Assembly (NCBI RefSeq): GCF_051020985.1
Contig: NW_027475142.1
Span: forward strand, 2,294,001-2,358,000
DNA from: Nomia melanderi
Taxonomy: Eukaryota > Arthropoda > Insecta > Hymenoptera > Halictidae
Length of the DNA: 64,000 bases
Direction of reading: 5' to 3'
Shown: positions 1 through 12,549 of the stretch, piece by piece
Position numbering within the stretch: position 1 is the stretch's first letter
Layout: each line of letters begins with the position of its first letter
Program-made: the position numbers and the translations under genes
The notes under the pieces: generated by a model
Databases searched by the model: none
What the model was told of the DNA's origin: nothing
Seen by the model: the letters and a program-made list of their open reading frames with translations, nothing else

Positions 1-88
1 GATTTATTGCGCTATCTGTAATAGCACCCGAGATATCATTAGATATATATTGGATTTTTACCTGACCCTGAGTGTCCGGCCCCATGAG

Positions 89-2232
89 ACGGTGGTTTTC
101 TCGGCCCCTGGTGGTCCGAGATCGATCCCGCTGACAGATTCATGCGCCAGGGGCTCCTACAGACAATGCACTTTGATTTATTGCGCTATCTGTAATAGCA
201 CCCGAGATATCACCAGGATATATATTGGATTTTTCCCTGACCCTGTGTGTCCGGCCCCATGAGACGGTGGTTTTCTCGGCCCCTGGTGGTCCGAGATCGA
301 TCCCGCTGACAGATTCATGCGCCAGGGCCTCCTACAGACAATGCACTTTGATTTATTGCGCTGTCCTTAATAGCACCCGAGATATCACCAGATATATATT
401 GGATTCTTCACTGACCCAGACAGTCCGGCCCCATGTGTCGGTGGTTTTCTCGGCCCATGGTGGTCCGAGGTCGTTCCCGCTGCACAGTTTCATGCGCCAG
501 GGCCTCCTGCAGACAATGCACTTTTGTTTATTGCGCTATCTCTAATAGCACCCGAGATATCACCATATATATATTGGATTTTTTCCTGACCCTGAGTGTC
601 CGGCCCCATGAGACGGTCGTTTTCTCGGCCCCTGGTGGTCCGAGGTCGTTCCCGCTGCACAGATTCATGCGCTAGGGCCTCCTACAGACAAGGCACTTTG
701 ATTTATTGCGCTATCTGTAATAGCACCCGAGATATCACCAGGATATATGTTGGATTTTTCCCTGACCCTGAGTGTCCGACTCCATGAGACGATGGTTTTC
801 TCGGCCCATGGTGGTCCGAGGTCGTTCCCGCTGCACAGATTCATGCGCCTGGGCCTCCTGCAGACAATGCACTTTGGTTTATTGAGCTATCTCTAATAAC
901 ACCCGAGATATCAACAGATACATATTGGATTTTTCCCTGACCCTGACAGTCCGGCCCCATGTGTCGATGGTTTTCTCGGTCCCTCGTGGTCCGAGGTCGA
1001 TCCCACTGCACATATTCATGCGCCCGGGCCTCCTACAGACAATGCACTTTGATTTATTGCGCTGTCCTTAATAGCACCCGAGATATCACCAGATATATAT
1101 TGGATTTTTCCCTGACCCTGACAGTCCGGCACCATGTGTCGATGGTTTTCTCGGTCCCTCGTGGTCCGAGGTCGATCCCGCCGAACAGATTCATGCGCCA
1201 GGGCTTCCTGCAGACAATTCACATTGGTTTATTGCGCTATCTGTAATAGCACCCGAGATATCACCAGATATAATGGATTTTTACATGACCTTGGGTGACG
1301 GATTCCGAATATCTGTTATTTTCTCGGCGCCTGGTGGTCCGAGGTCGTTCCTGCTGCACAGATTCATTCGTCAGTGCCTCCTACAGACAATGCACTTTGA
1401 TTTATCGCGCTATCTCTAATAGCACCCGAGATATCACCAGATATATATTGCATTTTTCCCTGACCCTGACAGTCCGGCCCCATGAGACAGCGATTTTCTC
1501 GGCCCCTGGTGGTCCGAGGTCGATCCCATTGCACAGATTCATGCGCCAGGGCCTCCTACAGACAATGCACTTCGTTTTATTGCGCTATCTGTAATAGCAC
1601 CCGAGATATCACCACATATATATATATATATGATTTTCCACTGACATTGAGTGCCCGGCCCCATGAGACCGTTGTTTTCTCGGCCCCTGGTGGTCCGAGG
1701 TCGTTCCGGCTGCTCAAATTCATGCGTCAGGGCCTCCTACAGACAAAGCACTTTGATTTATTGCGCTATCTGTAATAGCACCCGAGATATCACCAGATAT
1801 ATATTGGATTTTTCCCTGACCCTGACGGTCCGGCCCCATGTGTCGATGGTTTTCTCGGTCCCTCGTTGTCCGAGGTAGATCCCGCTGCACAGATTCATGC
1901 GTCAGGGCCTCCTACAGGCAATGCTCTTTGATTTATTGCGCTATCTGTAATAGCACCCGAGATATCACCAGATATATATTGGATTTTTCACTGACCCTGA
2001 CGGTCCGGCCCCATGTGTCGATGGTTTTCTCGGCCCCTCGTGGTCCGAGGTCGATCCCGCTGCACAGATTCATGCGTCAGGGCCTCCTACAGACAATGCA
2101 CTTTGATTTATATCGCTTTCTCTAATAGCACCCGAGATATCACCAGATATATATTGGATTTTTCCTTGACCCTGACAGTCCGGCCCCATGTGTCGATGTT
2201 TTTCTCGGCCCCTCGTGGTCCGAGGTCGATCC
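89..2232 (+). repeat. Segmental duplication D1, copy 1 (2.1 kb)
   Basis: This segment recurs at 4117-6258. The offset is 4,028 bp up to the TA tract near 1616 and 4,026 bp after it, i.e. 23 monomers plus 3 then 1 bp. The first monomers carry rare compensating indels (GCTGACAG lacking one C, CCAGGATATAT with one extra G) that are shared by both copies. I noticed only two substitutions (C/G at 480/4505 region, A/T at about 1210/5238) plus the TA-tract difference, so the duplication is recent. It ends where 2230 reads TCGATCCCGCTGAAC and the other copy reads TCGTTCCCGCTGCAC. Confidence 0.9.
1616..1631. repeat. Expanded TA tract, 16 nt
   Basis: The ATATATAT core of the AT-rich stretch (8 nt in the consensus) is expanded to 16 nt. 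The equivalent in the D1 copy is 14 nt, which accounts for the change of offset from 4,028 to 4,026 bp. Confidence 0.9.
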
Positions 2233-3050
2233 CGCTGAACAGATTCATGCGCCAGGGCTTCCTGCAGATAATTTACTTTGGTTTAGTGCGCTATCTGTAA
2301 GAGCACCCGAGATATCACCAGATATATATTGAATTTTTCCCCGACCCTGAGAGTCCGGCCCCATGTGTCGGTGGTTTTCTCGGCCCCTGGTGGTCCCAGG
2401 TTGTTCCCGCTGCACAGATTCATGCGCCAGGGCCTCCTGCAGACAATGCACATTGATTTATTGCGCTATCTGTAATAGCACCCGAGATATCACCAGTTAT
2501 ATGCTGGATTTTTACATGACCTTGGGACACGGATTACGAATATCTGTAATTTTCTCGGCGCCTGGTTGTCCGAGGTCGTTCCTGCTGCACAGATTCATTC
2601 GCCAGTGCCTCCTACAGTCAATGCACTTTGATTTATATCGCGTTCTCTAATAGCACCCGAGATATCACCAGATATATATTGGTTTTTCCCTGACCCTGAC
2701 AGTCCGACCCCATGAGACGGTGGTTTTCTCGGCCCCTGGTGGTCCGAGGTCGTTGCCGCTGCACAGATTCATGCGCCAGGGCCTCCTGCAGACAATGCAC
2801 TTTGATTTATTGCGCTATCTCTAATAGCACCCGAGATATCACCAGATATATATTGTATTTTTCCTTGACCCCGACAGTCCGGTCCCATGTGTCGATGGTT
2901 TTCTCGGCCCCTCGTGGTCCGAGGTCGATCCCGCTGAACAGATTCATGCGCCAGGGCTTCCTGCAGATAATTCACTTTGGTTTAGGGCGCTATCTGTAAG
3001 AGCACCCGAGATATCACCAGATATATATTGAATTTTTCCCCGACCCTGAG
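2190..3050 (+). repeat. Four-monomer local repeat
   Basis: About 2190-2355 and 2889-3054 share the uncommon combination GCTGAACAG, GGGCTTCCTGCAG, CTGTAAGAGC and TTGAATTTTTCCCCGACCC at an offset of 699 bp (four monomers minus 1). The units between them are ordinary A and B types. Confidence 0.7.
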
Positions 3051-4116
3051 TGTCCGGCCCCATGTGTCGATGGATTTCTCGGTCCCTCGTGGTCCGAGGT
3101 CGATCCCGCTGCACAGATTCATGCGCCAGGGCCTCCTGCAGACAATGCACTTTGTTTTATTGCGCTATCTCTAATAGCACCCGCGATATCACCAGATATA
3201 TATTGGATTTTTCCCTGACCCTGACAGTCCGGCCCCATGAGACGGTGATTTTCACGGCCCCTGGTGGTCCGAGGTCGATCCCGCAGCACTGTTTCATGCG
3301 CCAGGTCCTCCTGCAGACAATGCACTTTGGTTTATTGCGGTATATCTAATAGCACCCGAGATATCACCAGATATATATTGGATTTTTCCCTGACCCTGAC
3401 AGTCCGACAACATGAGACGGTGGTTTTCTCGGCCCCTGGTGGTCCGAGGTCGTTCCCGCTACACAGATTCATGCGCCAGGGCCTCCTGCAGACAATGCAC
3501 TTTGATTTATTGCGCTATCTGTAATAGCACCCGAGATATCACCAGATATATATTCGATTTTTCACTGACCCTGAGTGTCCGGCCCCATGAGACGGTAGTT
3601 TTCTCGGCCCCTGGTGGTCCGAGGTCGTTCCCGCTGCACAGATTCATGCGCCAGGGCCTCCTGCAGACAATGCACTTTGATTTATTGCACTATCTGTAAT
3701 AGCACCCGAGATGTCACCAGATGTATGCTGGATTTTTACATGACCTTGGGTGACGGATTCCGAATATCTGCAATTTTCTCGGCGCCTGGTGGCCCGAGGT
3801 CGTTCCTGCTGCACAGATTCATTCGCCAGTGCCTCCTACAGACAATGCACTTTGTTTTATTGCGCTATCTCTAATAGCACCCGGGATATCACCAGATATA
3901 TATTGGATTTTTCCCTGACCCTGACAGTCCGGCCCAGTGAGACGGTGATTTTCTCGGCCCCTGGTGGTCCGAGGTCGTTCCCGCTGCACAGATTCATGGG
4001 CCAGGGCCTCCTATAGATAATTGACTTTGGTTTATTGCGCTATCTCTAATAGCACCCGAGATATCACCAGATACATATTGGATTTTTCCCTGACACTGAC
4101 AGATCGGCCCCATGTG

Positions 4117-6258
4117 TCGGTGGTTTTCTCGGCCCCTGGTGGTCCGAGATCGATCCCGCTGACAGATTCATGCGCCAGGGGCTCCTACAGACAATGCACT
4201 TTGATTTATTGCGCTATCTGTAATAGCACCCGAGATATCACCAGGATATATATTGGATTTTTCCCTGACCCTGTGTGTCCGGCCCCATGAGACGGTGGTT
4301 TTCTCGGCCCCTGGTGGTCCGAGATCGATCCCGCTGACAGATTCATGCGCCAGGGCCTCCTACAGACAATGCACTTTGATTTATTGCGCTGTCCTTAATA
4401 GCACCCGAGATATCACCAGATATATATTGGATTCTTCACTGACCCAGACAGTCCGGCCCCATGTGTCGGTGGTTTTCTCGGCCCATGGTGGTCCGAGGTC
4501 GTTCGCGCTGCACAGTTTCATGCGCCAGGGCCTCCTGCAGACAATGCACTTTTGTTTATTGCGCTATCTCTAATAGCACCCGAGATATCACCATATATAT
4601 ATTGGATTTTTTCCTGACCCTGAGTGTCCGGCCCCATGAGACGGTCGTTTTCTCGGCCCCTGGTGGTCCGAGGTCGTTCCCGCTGCACAGATTCATGCGC
4701 TAGGGCCTCCTACAGACAAGGCACTTTGATTTATTGCGCTATCTGTAATAGCACCCGAGATATCACCAGGATATATGTTGGATTTTTCCCTGACCCTGAG
4801 TGTCCGACTCCATGAGACGATGGTTTTCTCGGCCCATGGTGGTCCGAGGTCGTTCCCGCTGCACAGATTCATGCGCCTGGGCCTCCTGCAGACAATGCAC
4901 TTTGGTTTATTGAGCTATCTCTAATAACACCCGAGATATCAACAGATACATATTGGATTTTTCCCTGACCCTGACAGTCCGGCCCCATGTGTCGATGGTT
5001 TTCTCGGTCCCTCGTGGTCCGAGGTCGATCCCACTGCACATATTCATGCGCCCGGGCCTCCTACAGACAATGCACTTTGATTTATTGCGCTGTCCTTAAT
5101 AGCACCCGAGATATCACCAGATATATATTGGATTTTTCCCTGACCCTGACAGTCCGGCACCATGTGTCGATGGTTTTCTCGGTCCCTCGTGGTCCGAGGT
5201 CGATCCCGCCGAACAGATTCATGCGCCAGGGCTTCCTGCAGACAATTCACTTTGGTTTATTGCGCTATCTGTAATAGCACCCGAGATATCACCAGATATA
5301 ATGGATTTTTACATGACCTTGGGTGACGGATTCCGAATATCTGTTATTTTCTCGGCGCCTGGTGGTCCGAGGTCGTTCCTGCTGCACAGATTCATTCGTC
5401 AGTGCCTCCTACAGACAATGCACTTTGATTTATCGCGCTATCTCTAATAGCACCCGAGATATCACCAGATATATATTGCATTTTTCCCTGACCCTGACAG
5501 TCCGGCCCCATGAGACAGCGATTTTCTCGGCCCCTGGTGGTCCGAGGTCGATCCCATTGCACAGATTCATGCGCCAGGGCCTCCTACAGACAATGCACTT
5601 CGTTTTATTGCGCTATCTGTAATAGCACCCGAGATATCACCACATATATATATATATGATTTTCCACTGACATTGAGTGCCCGGCCCCATGAGACCGTTG
5701 TTTTCTCGGCCCCTGGTGGTCCGAGGTCGTTCCGGCTGCTCAAATTCATGCGTCAGGGCCTCCTACAGACAAAGCACTTTGATTTATTGCGCTATCTGTA
5801 ATAGCACCCGAGATATCACCAGATATATATTGGATTTTTCCCTGACCCTGACGGTCCGGCCCCATGTGTCGATGGTTTTCTCGGTCCCTCGTTGTCCGAG
5901 GTAGATCCCGCTGCACAGATTCATGCGTCAGGGCCTCCTACAGGCAATGCTCTTTGATTTATTGCGCTATCTGTAATAGCACCCGAGATATCACCAGATA
6001 TATATTGGATTTTTCACTGACCCTGACGGTCCGGCCCCATGTGTCGATGGTTTTCTCGGCCCCTCGTGGTCCGAGGTCGATCCCGCTGCACAGATTCATG
6101 CGTCAGGGCCTCCTACAGACAATGCACTTTGATTTATATCGCTTTCTCTAATAGCACCCGAGATATCACCAGATATATATTGGATTTTTCCTTGACCCTG
6201 ACAGTCCGGCCCCATGTGTCGATGTTTTTCTCGGCCCCTCGTGGTCCGAGGTCGTTCC
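4117..6258 (+). repeat. Segmental duplication D1, copy 2 (2.1 kb)
   Basis: Near-identical partner of 89-2232. Its left junction lies inside a monomer: the sequence just left of it (about 4010-4148, with the rare GACACTGACAGATCGG variant) instead matches 8037-8175. The junction is therefore chimeric, as expected from in-register exchange between different array positions. Confidence 0.9.
5644..5657. repeat. Expanded TA tract, 14 nt
   Basis: Equivalent of the 16-nt tract at 1616; one TA unit shorter. Confidence 0.9.
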
Positions 6259-6598
6259 CGCTGCACAGATTCATGTGCCAGGGACTCCTCCAGACAATGC
6301 ACTTTGGTTTATTGCGCTATCTCTAATAGCACCCGAGATATCACCAGATATATGTTGGATTTTTCCCTGACCCTGACAGCCCGGCCCCATGTGTCGGTGG
6401 TTTTCTCGGCCCCTGATGGTCCGAGGTCGAACCCGCTGCACAGATTCATGCGCCAGGGCCTCCTGCAGATAATTCACTTTGGATTAGCGCGCTATCTGTA
6501 ATAGCACCCGAGATATCACCAGATTTATATTGGATTTTCCCCTGACCCTGAGAGTCCGGCCCCATGAGGTGGTGGTTTTCTCGGCCCCTGGTGGTCCA

Positions 6599-6995
6599 AG
6601 GTCGTTCCCGCTGCACAGATTCATGCGCCAGGGCCTCCTATAGATAATTCACTTTGGTTTATTGCGCTATCTCTAACAGCACCCGAGAAATCACCAGATA
6701 TATATTTGATTTTTCCCTGACCCTGACAGTCCGGCCCCATGTGTCCACGGTTTTCTCGGTCCATCGTGGTCCGAGGTCGATCGCGCTGAACAGATTCATG
6801 CCCCAGGGCTTCCTGCAGACAATTCACTTTGGTTTATTGCGCTATCTGTAATAGCACCCAAGATGTCACCAGATATATGCTGGATTTTTACATGACCTTG
6901 GGTGACGGATTCCGAATATCTGTAATATTCTCGGCGCCTGGTGGTCCGAGGTCGTTCCTGCTGCACAGATTCATTCGCCAGTGCCTCCTACAGAC
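6599..6995 (+). repeat. A+B marker segment, copy near 6.6 kb
   Basis: It shares the rare changes CTCTAACAGC, CCGAGAAATC, ATCGTGG, GCGCTGAACAG and ATGCCCCAGGG with 12550-12946 (offset 5,951 bp = 34 monomers + 1), then runs into a type B unit. A derived form carrying ATGCCCTAGGG recurs at about 18605 and 22456. The shared private changes show common descent rather than chance similarity. Confidence 0.85.
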
Positions 6996-7200
6996 TATGC
7001 ACTTTGGTTTATTGCGCTATCTGTAATAGCACCCGAGATGTCACCAGATATATGCTGGATTTTTACATGACCTTGGGTGACGGATTCCGAATATCTGTAA
7101 TATTCTCGGCGCCTGGTGGTCCGAGGTCGTTCCTGCTGCACAGATTCATTCGCCAGTGCCTCCTACAGACAATGCACTTTGATTTATTGCGCTATCTCTA
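6850..7200 (+). repeat. Adjacent pair of type B monomers
   Basis: Two type B units lie directly in tandem (B blocks near 6890 and 7065), nearly identical to each other. In most of the window B units are isolated among A units, so this looks like a local one-monomer duplication. The first B unit is part of the segment shared with 12.55-12.95 kb. Confidence 0.85.
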
Positions 7201-7551
7201 ATAGCACCCGAGATATCACCAGATATATATTGGATTTTTCCCTGACCCTGAGTGTCCGGCCCCATGAGACGGTAGTTTCCTCGGCCCCTGGTGGTCCGAG
7301 GTCGTTCCCGCTGCACAGATTCATGCGCCAGGGCCTCCTGCAGATAATTCACGTTGGTTTATTGCGCTATCTGTAAGATCACCCGAGATATCACCAGATA
7401 TATATTGAATTTTTCCCCGACCCTGAGTGTCCGGCCCCATGTGTCGGTGGTTTTCTCGGCCCCTGGAGGTCCGAGGTCGATCGCGCTGGACGGATTCATG
7501 CGCCAGGGCCTCCTGCAGATAATTCACTTTGGTTTAGTGCGCTATCTGTAA

Positions 7552-7745
7552 TAGCACCCGAGATATCACCATATATATATTGGATTTTCACCTGACCCTC
7601 AGTGTCCTGCTCCATGAGACGGTGGTTTTCTCGGCCCCTGCTGGTCCGAGGTCGTTCCCGCTCCACAGATTCATGCGCCAGGGCCTCCTGCAGGCAATGC
7701 ACTTTGGTTTATTGCGCTATCTGTAATAGCACCCGAGATATCACC
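7552..7745 (+). repeat. Single-monomer marker (CTCAGTGTCCTGCTCC), copy 1
   Basis: The unit carries TTTTCACCTGACCCTCAGTG, TGTCCTGCTCC, CCTGCTGGTCC and CGCTCCACAG. The same unit recurs at 8252-8445, exactly 700 bp (four monomers) downstream. Confidence 0.85.
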
Positions 7746-8251
7746 AGATATATATTGGATTTTTCCCCGACCCTGACAGTCCGGACCCATGAGACGGTGG
7801 TTTTCTCGGCCCCTGCTGGTCCGAGGTCGTTCCCGCTCCACAGATTCATGCGCCAGGGCCTCCTGCAGACAATGCACTTTGGTTTATTGCGCTATCTGTA
7901 ATAGCACCCGAGATGTCACCAGATATATGCTGGATTTTTACATGAGCTTGGGTGACCGATTCCGAATATCTGTAATTTTCTCGGCGCCTGGTGGTCCGAG
8001 GTCGTTCCCGCTGCACAGATTCATGCGCCAGGGCCTCCTATAGATAATTGACTTTGGTTTATTGCGCTATCTCTAATAGCACCCGAGATATCACCAGATA
8101 CATATTGGATTTTTCCCTGACACTGACAGATCGGCCCCATGTGTCGGTGGTTTTCTCGGCCCCTGGTGGTCCGAGGTCGTTCCCGCTGCACAGATTCATG
8201 TGCCAGGGACTCCTCCAGACAATGCACTTTGGTTTATTGCGCTATCTCTAA

Positions 8252-8445
8252 TAGCACCCGAGATATCACCATATATATATTGGATTTTCACCTGACCCTC
8301 AGTGTCCTGCTCCATGAGACGGTGGTTTTCTCGGCCCCTGCTGGTCCGAGGTCGTTCCCGCTCCACAGATTCATGCGCCAGGGCCTCCTGCAGGCAATGC
8401 ACTTTGGTATATTGCGCTATCTGTAATAGCACCCGAGATATCACC
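8252..8445 (+). repeat. Single-monomer marker (CTCAGTGTCCTGCTCC), copy 2
   Basis: Copy of 7552-7745 at an exact 700-bp offset, with the flanking monomers different on both sides. A short conversion tract or a small duplication followed by exchange would both explain it. Confidence 0.8.
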
Positions 8446-8590
8446 AGATATATATTGAATTTTTCCCTGACCCTGACAATCCGGCCCCATGAGACGGTGA
8501 TTTTCTCGGCCCCTGGTGGTCCGAGGTCGATCCCGCTGCACAGATTCATGCGCTAGGGCCTCCTACAGACAATTCACATTGGATTATTGC

Positions 8591-9212
8591 GCTATCTGTA
8601 ATAGCACCCCAGATATCACCAGATATATGCTGGATTTTTACATGACCTTCGGTGACGGATTCCGAATATCTGTAATTTTCTCGGCGCCTGGTGGTCCGAG
8701 GTCGTTCCTGCTGCACAGATTCATTCGCCAGTGCCTCCTACAGACAATGCACTTTGATTTATTGCGTTATCTGTAATAGCACCCGAGATATCACCAGATA
8801 TATATTGGATTTTTCCCTGACCCTGAGTGTCCGGCCCCATGAGACGGTAGTTTCCTCGGCGCCTGGTGGTCCGAGGTCGTTCCTGCTGCACAGATTCATT
8901 CGCCAGTGCCTCCTACAGACAATGCACTTTGATTTATGGCGCTATCTCTAATAGCACCGGAGATATCACCAGATATATATTGGATTTTTCACTGACCCAG
9001 ACAGTCCGGCCCCATGAGACGGTGATTTTCTCGGCCCCTGGTGGTCCGAGGTCGATCCTATTGCACAGATTCATGCGCCAGGGCCTCCTACAGACAATAC
9101 ACTTTGATTTATTGCGCTATCTGTAATAGCACCCGAGATATGACCAGATATATATTGGATTTTTCCCTAACCCTGACAGTCCGGCCCCATGTGTCGATGG
9201 TTTTCTCGGTCC
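8591..9212 (+). repeat. Older copy of the 22-monomer family core
   Basis: This stretch matches about 16643-17264 (offset 8,052 bp = 46 monomers + 2) and the equivalents near 20.5 and 23.3 kb: a B unit, an A/B chimera with a TAGTTTCCTCGGCGCC junction, then the GATCCTATTGCACAG unit. It lies outside the tandem 22-mers and shows small differences, for example GAGGTCGAT at 9212 against GATGTCGAT at 17264. Confidence 0.8.
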
Positions 9213-11936
9213 CTCGTGGTCCGAGGTCGATCCCGCTGCACAGATTCATGCGCCAGGGCCTCCTGCAGACAATGCACTTTGATTTATTGCGCTATCTGTA
9301 ATAGCACCCGAGATATCACCAGATATATATTGGATTTTTCCCTGACCCTGACAGTCCGGCCCCATGTGTCGGTGGTTTTCTCGGCCCCTGGTGGTCCCAG
9401 GTCGTTCCCGCTGCACAGTTTCATGCGGCAGGGCCTCCTACAGACAATGCACTTTGATTTATTCCGCTATCTGTAATAGCGCCCGAGATATCACCAGGAT
9501 ATATATTGGATTTTTCCCTGACCCTGACAGTCCGGTACCATGTGTCGATGGTTTTCTCGGCCCCTGGTGGTCCGAGGTCGTTCCCGCTGCACAGATTCAT
9601 GCGCCAGCGCCTCCTGCAGACAATGCACTTTTGTTTATTGCGCTATCTCTAATAGCACCCAAGATATCACCATATATATATTGGATTTTTTCCTGACCCT
9701 GAGTGTCCGGCACCATGAGACGGTCGTTTTCTCGGCCCCTGGTGGTCCGAGGTCGTTCCCGCTGCACAGATTCATGCGCTAGGGCCTCCTACAGACAAGG
9801 CACTTTGATTTATTGCGCTATCTGTAATCGCACCCGAGATATCACCAGATTTATATTGGATTGTTCCCTGACCCTGAGTGTCCGACTGTATGAGACGGTG
9901 GTTTTCTCGGCCCCTGGTGGTCCGAGATCGATCCCGCTGACAGATTCATGCGCCAGGGCCTCCTGCAGACAATGCACTGTGATTTATTGCGCCATCTGTA
10001 ATGGCACCCGAGATATCACCAGATTTATATTGGGTTTTTCCCTGACCCTGAGTGTCCGACCCCATGATACGGTGGTTTTCTCGGCCCCTGGTGGTCCGAG
10101 GTCGTTCCCGCTGCACAGATTCATGCGCTAGGGCCTCCTGCAGACAATGCACTTTGATTTATTGCGCTATCTCTCATAGCAGCCGAGATATCACCAGATA
10201 TATATTGAATTTTTCCTTGACCCTGACAGTCCGACCCCATGACACGGTAGTTTCTTCGGCCCCTGGTGGTCCGAGGTCGTTCCCTCTGCACAGATTCATG
10301 CGCCAGGGCCTCCTGCAGACAATGCACTTTGATTTATTGCGCTATCTCTAATAGCACCCGAGATATCACCAGATATATATTGAATTTTTCACTGACCCTG
10401 ACAGTCCGACCCCATGAGACGGTGGTTTTCTCGGCCCCTGTTGGTCCCATGTCGTTCCCACTTCACAGATTCATGCGCCAGGGCCTCCTGCAGACAATGC
10501 ACTTTGATTTATTGCGCTATCTGTAATAGCACCCGAGATAACACCAGATATATATTGGTTTTTCCCTGACCCTGACAGTCCGACCCCATGAGACGGTGGT
10601 TTTCTCGGCCCCTGGTGGTCCGAGGTCGATTCCGCTGCACAGATTCATGCGCCAGAGCCTCCTACAGACAATGCACTTTGATTTATTGCGCTATCTGTAA
10701 TAGCACCCGAGATATCACCAGATTTATATTGGATTTTTCCCTGACCCTGAGTGTCCGACCCCATGAGACGGTGGTTTTCTTGGCCCCTGGTGGTCCGAGG
10801 TCGTTCCCGCTGCACAGATTCATGCGCCAGGGCCTCCTGCAGACAATGCACTTTGATTTATTGCGCTATCTGTAATAGCACCCGAGATAACACCAGATAT
10901 ATATTGGATTTTCCCCTGAGCCTGACAGTCCGGCCCCATGAGACGGTGACTTTCTCAGCCTCTGGTGGTCCGAGGTCGTTCCCGCTGCACAGATTCATGC
11001 GCCAGGGCCTCCTGCAGACAATGCACTTTGATTTATTGCGCTATCTGTAATAGCACCCGAGATATCACCAGATATATGCTGGGTTTTTACATGACCTTGG
11101 GTGACGGATTCCGAATATCTGTAATTTTATCGGCCCCTGGTGGTCCGAGGTCGATCCCATTGCACAGATTCATGCGCCAGGGCCTCCTACAGACAATGCA
11201 CTTTGATTTATTGCACTATCTGTAATAGCACCCGAGATATCACCAGATATATATTGAATTTTTCCTTGACCCTGACAGTCCGGCCCCATGACACGGTAGT
11301 TTCTTCGGCCCCTGGTGGTCCGAGGTCGTTCCCGCTGCACAGATTCATGCGCCAGGGCCTCCTGCAGACAATGCACTTTGATTTATTGCGCTATCTCTAA
11401 TAGCACCCGAGATATCACCAGATATATATTGAATTTTTCCCTGACCCTGACAGTCCGTCCCCATGAGACGGTGGTTTTCTCGGCCCCTGTTGGTCCCATG
11501 TCGTTCCCACTGCACAGATTCATGCGCTAGGGCCTCCGGCAGATAATTCACTTCGGTTTAGTGCGCTATCTCTAATAGCACCCGAGATATCACCAGATTT
11601 ATATTGGATTTTTCCCTGACCCTGAGTGTCCGACCCCATGAGACGGTGGTTGTCTCGGCCCCTGGTGGTCCGAGGTCGTTCCCGCTGCACAGATTCATGC
11701 GCCAGGGCCTCCTGCAGACAATGCACTTTGATTTATTGCCCTATCTGTAATAGCACCCGAGATAACACCAGATATATATTGGATTTTCCCCTGAGCCTGA
11801 GTGTCCGGACACATGAGACGGTAGTTTTCTCGGCCCCTGTTGGTCCGAGGTCGTTCCCGCTGCACAGATTCATGCGCTAGGGCCTCCTGCAGACAATGCA
11901 CTTTGATTTATTGCGCTATCTCTAATAGCACCCGCG
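9213..11936 (+). repeat. Mosaic segment with 5-6 monomer local repeats
   Basis: No long duplication covers this part. About 10140-10460 recurs at 11190-11510 (offset 1,049 bp, six monomers minus 1), and about 10645-10930 recurs at 11520-11805 (875 bp, five monomers). Units near 9540-9870 resemble those near 430-770 and 4460-4790. The rest are ordinary type A variants rich in the CCGACCCCATGAGAC form. Confidence 0.75.
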
Positions 11937-12119
11937 ATATCACCAGATATATATTGGATTTTTCCCTGACCCTGACAGTCCGGCCCCATGAGACGGTGAT
12001 TTTCTCGGCCCCTGGTGGTCCGAGGTCGTTCCCGCTGCACAGATTCATGCGCCAGGGACTCCTACAGACAATGAACTTCGATTTATTGCGCTATCTGTAA
12101 TAGCACCAGAGATATCACC

Positions 12120-12131
12120 ATATATATATAT
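12120..12131. repeat. Expanded TA tract, 12 nt
   Basis: AT alternation of 12 nt in a unit that also reads CACCAGAGATATC. Copies of this unit with the same tract length are at 15621 and 19472. Confidence 0.85.
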
Positions 12132-12180
12132 TGGATTTTCCCCTGATATTGAGTGTCCGGCACCATGTGTCGATGGATTT

Positions 12181-12201
12181 CTCGGACCCTCGTGGTCCGA
12201 G
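12181..12201. other. Perfect 8-bp dyad (hairpin-capable)
   Basis: Arms CTCGGACC and GGTCCGAG surround the loop CTCGT. Most monomers have C or T at the sixth arm position, leaving one mismatch, so this is the fully paired version of an inverted repeat present in nearly every unit. Confidence 0.85.
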
Positions 12202-12549
12202 GTCGATCCCGCTGCACAGATTCATGCGCCAGGGCCTCCTACAGACAATGAACTTCGATTTATTGCGCTATCTGAAATAGCACCCGAGATATCACCATAT
12301 ATATATTGGATTTTCCCCTTACATTGAGTGCCCGGCCCCATGAGACGGTGGTTTTCTCGGCCCCTGGTGGTCCGAGGTCGTTCCCGCTGCACAGATTCAT
12401 GCGCCAGGGCTTCCTGCAGACAATTCACTTTGGTTTATTGCGCTATCTGTAATAGCACCCGAGATATCACCAGATATATGCTGGATTTTTACATGACCTT
12501 GGGTGACGGATTCCGAATATCTGTAATATTCTCGGCGCCTGGTGGTCCG

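Noticed and set aside
1016..1222. Recurrent 68-codon minus-strand open frame present in most monomers
   Set aside because: It recurs because the monomer recurs; it is opened and closed freely by single changes such as GCGCCAG to GCGCTAG, with no sign of selection to keep it.
12250..12275. CENP-B box (NTTCGNNNNANNCGGGN)
   Set aside because: The closest plus-strand match, CTTCGATTTATTGCGCT, has the TTCG and central A but GCGC instead of CGGG, and most monomers read CTTTG there. CCCGAGATATCACC on the other strand lacks the required T and CGAA. No functional box is supported.
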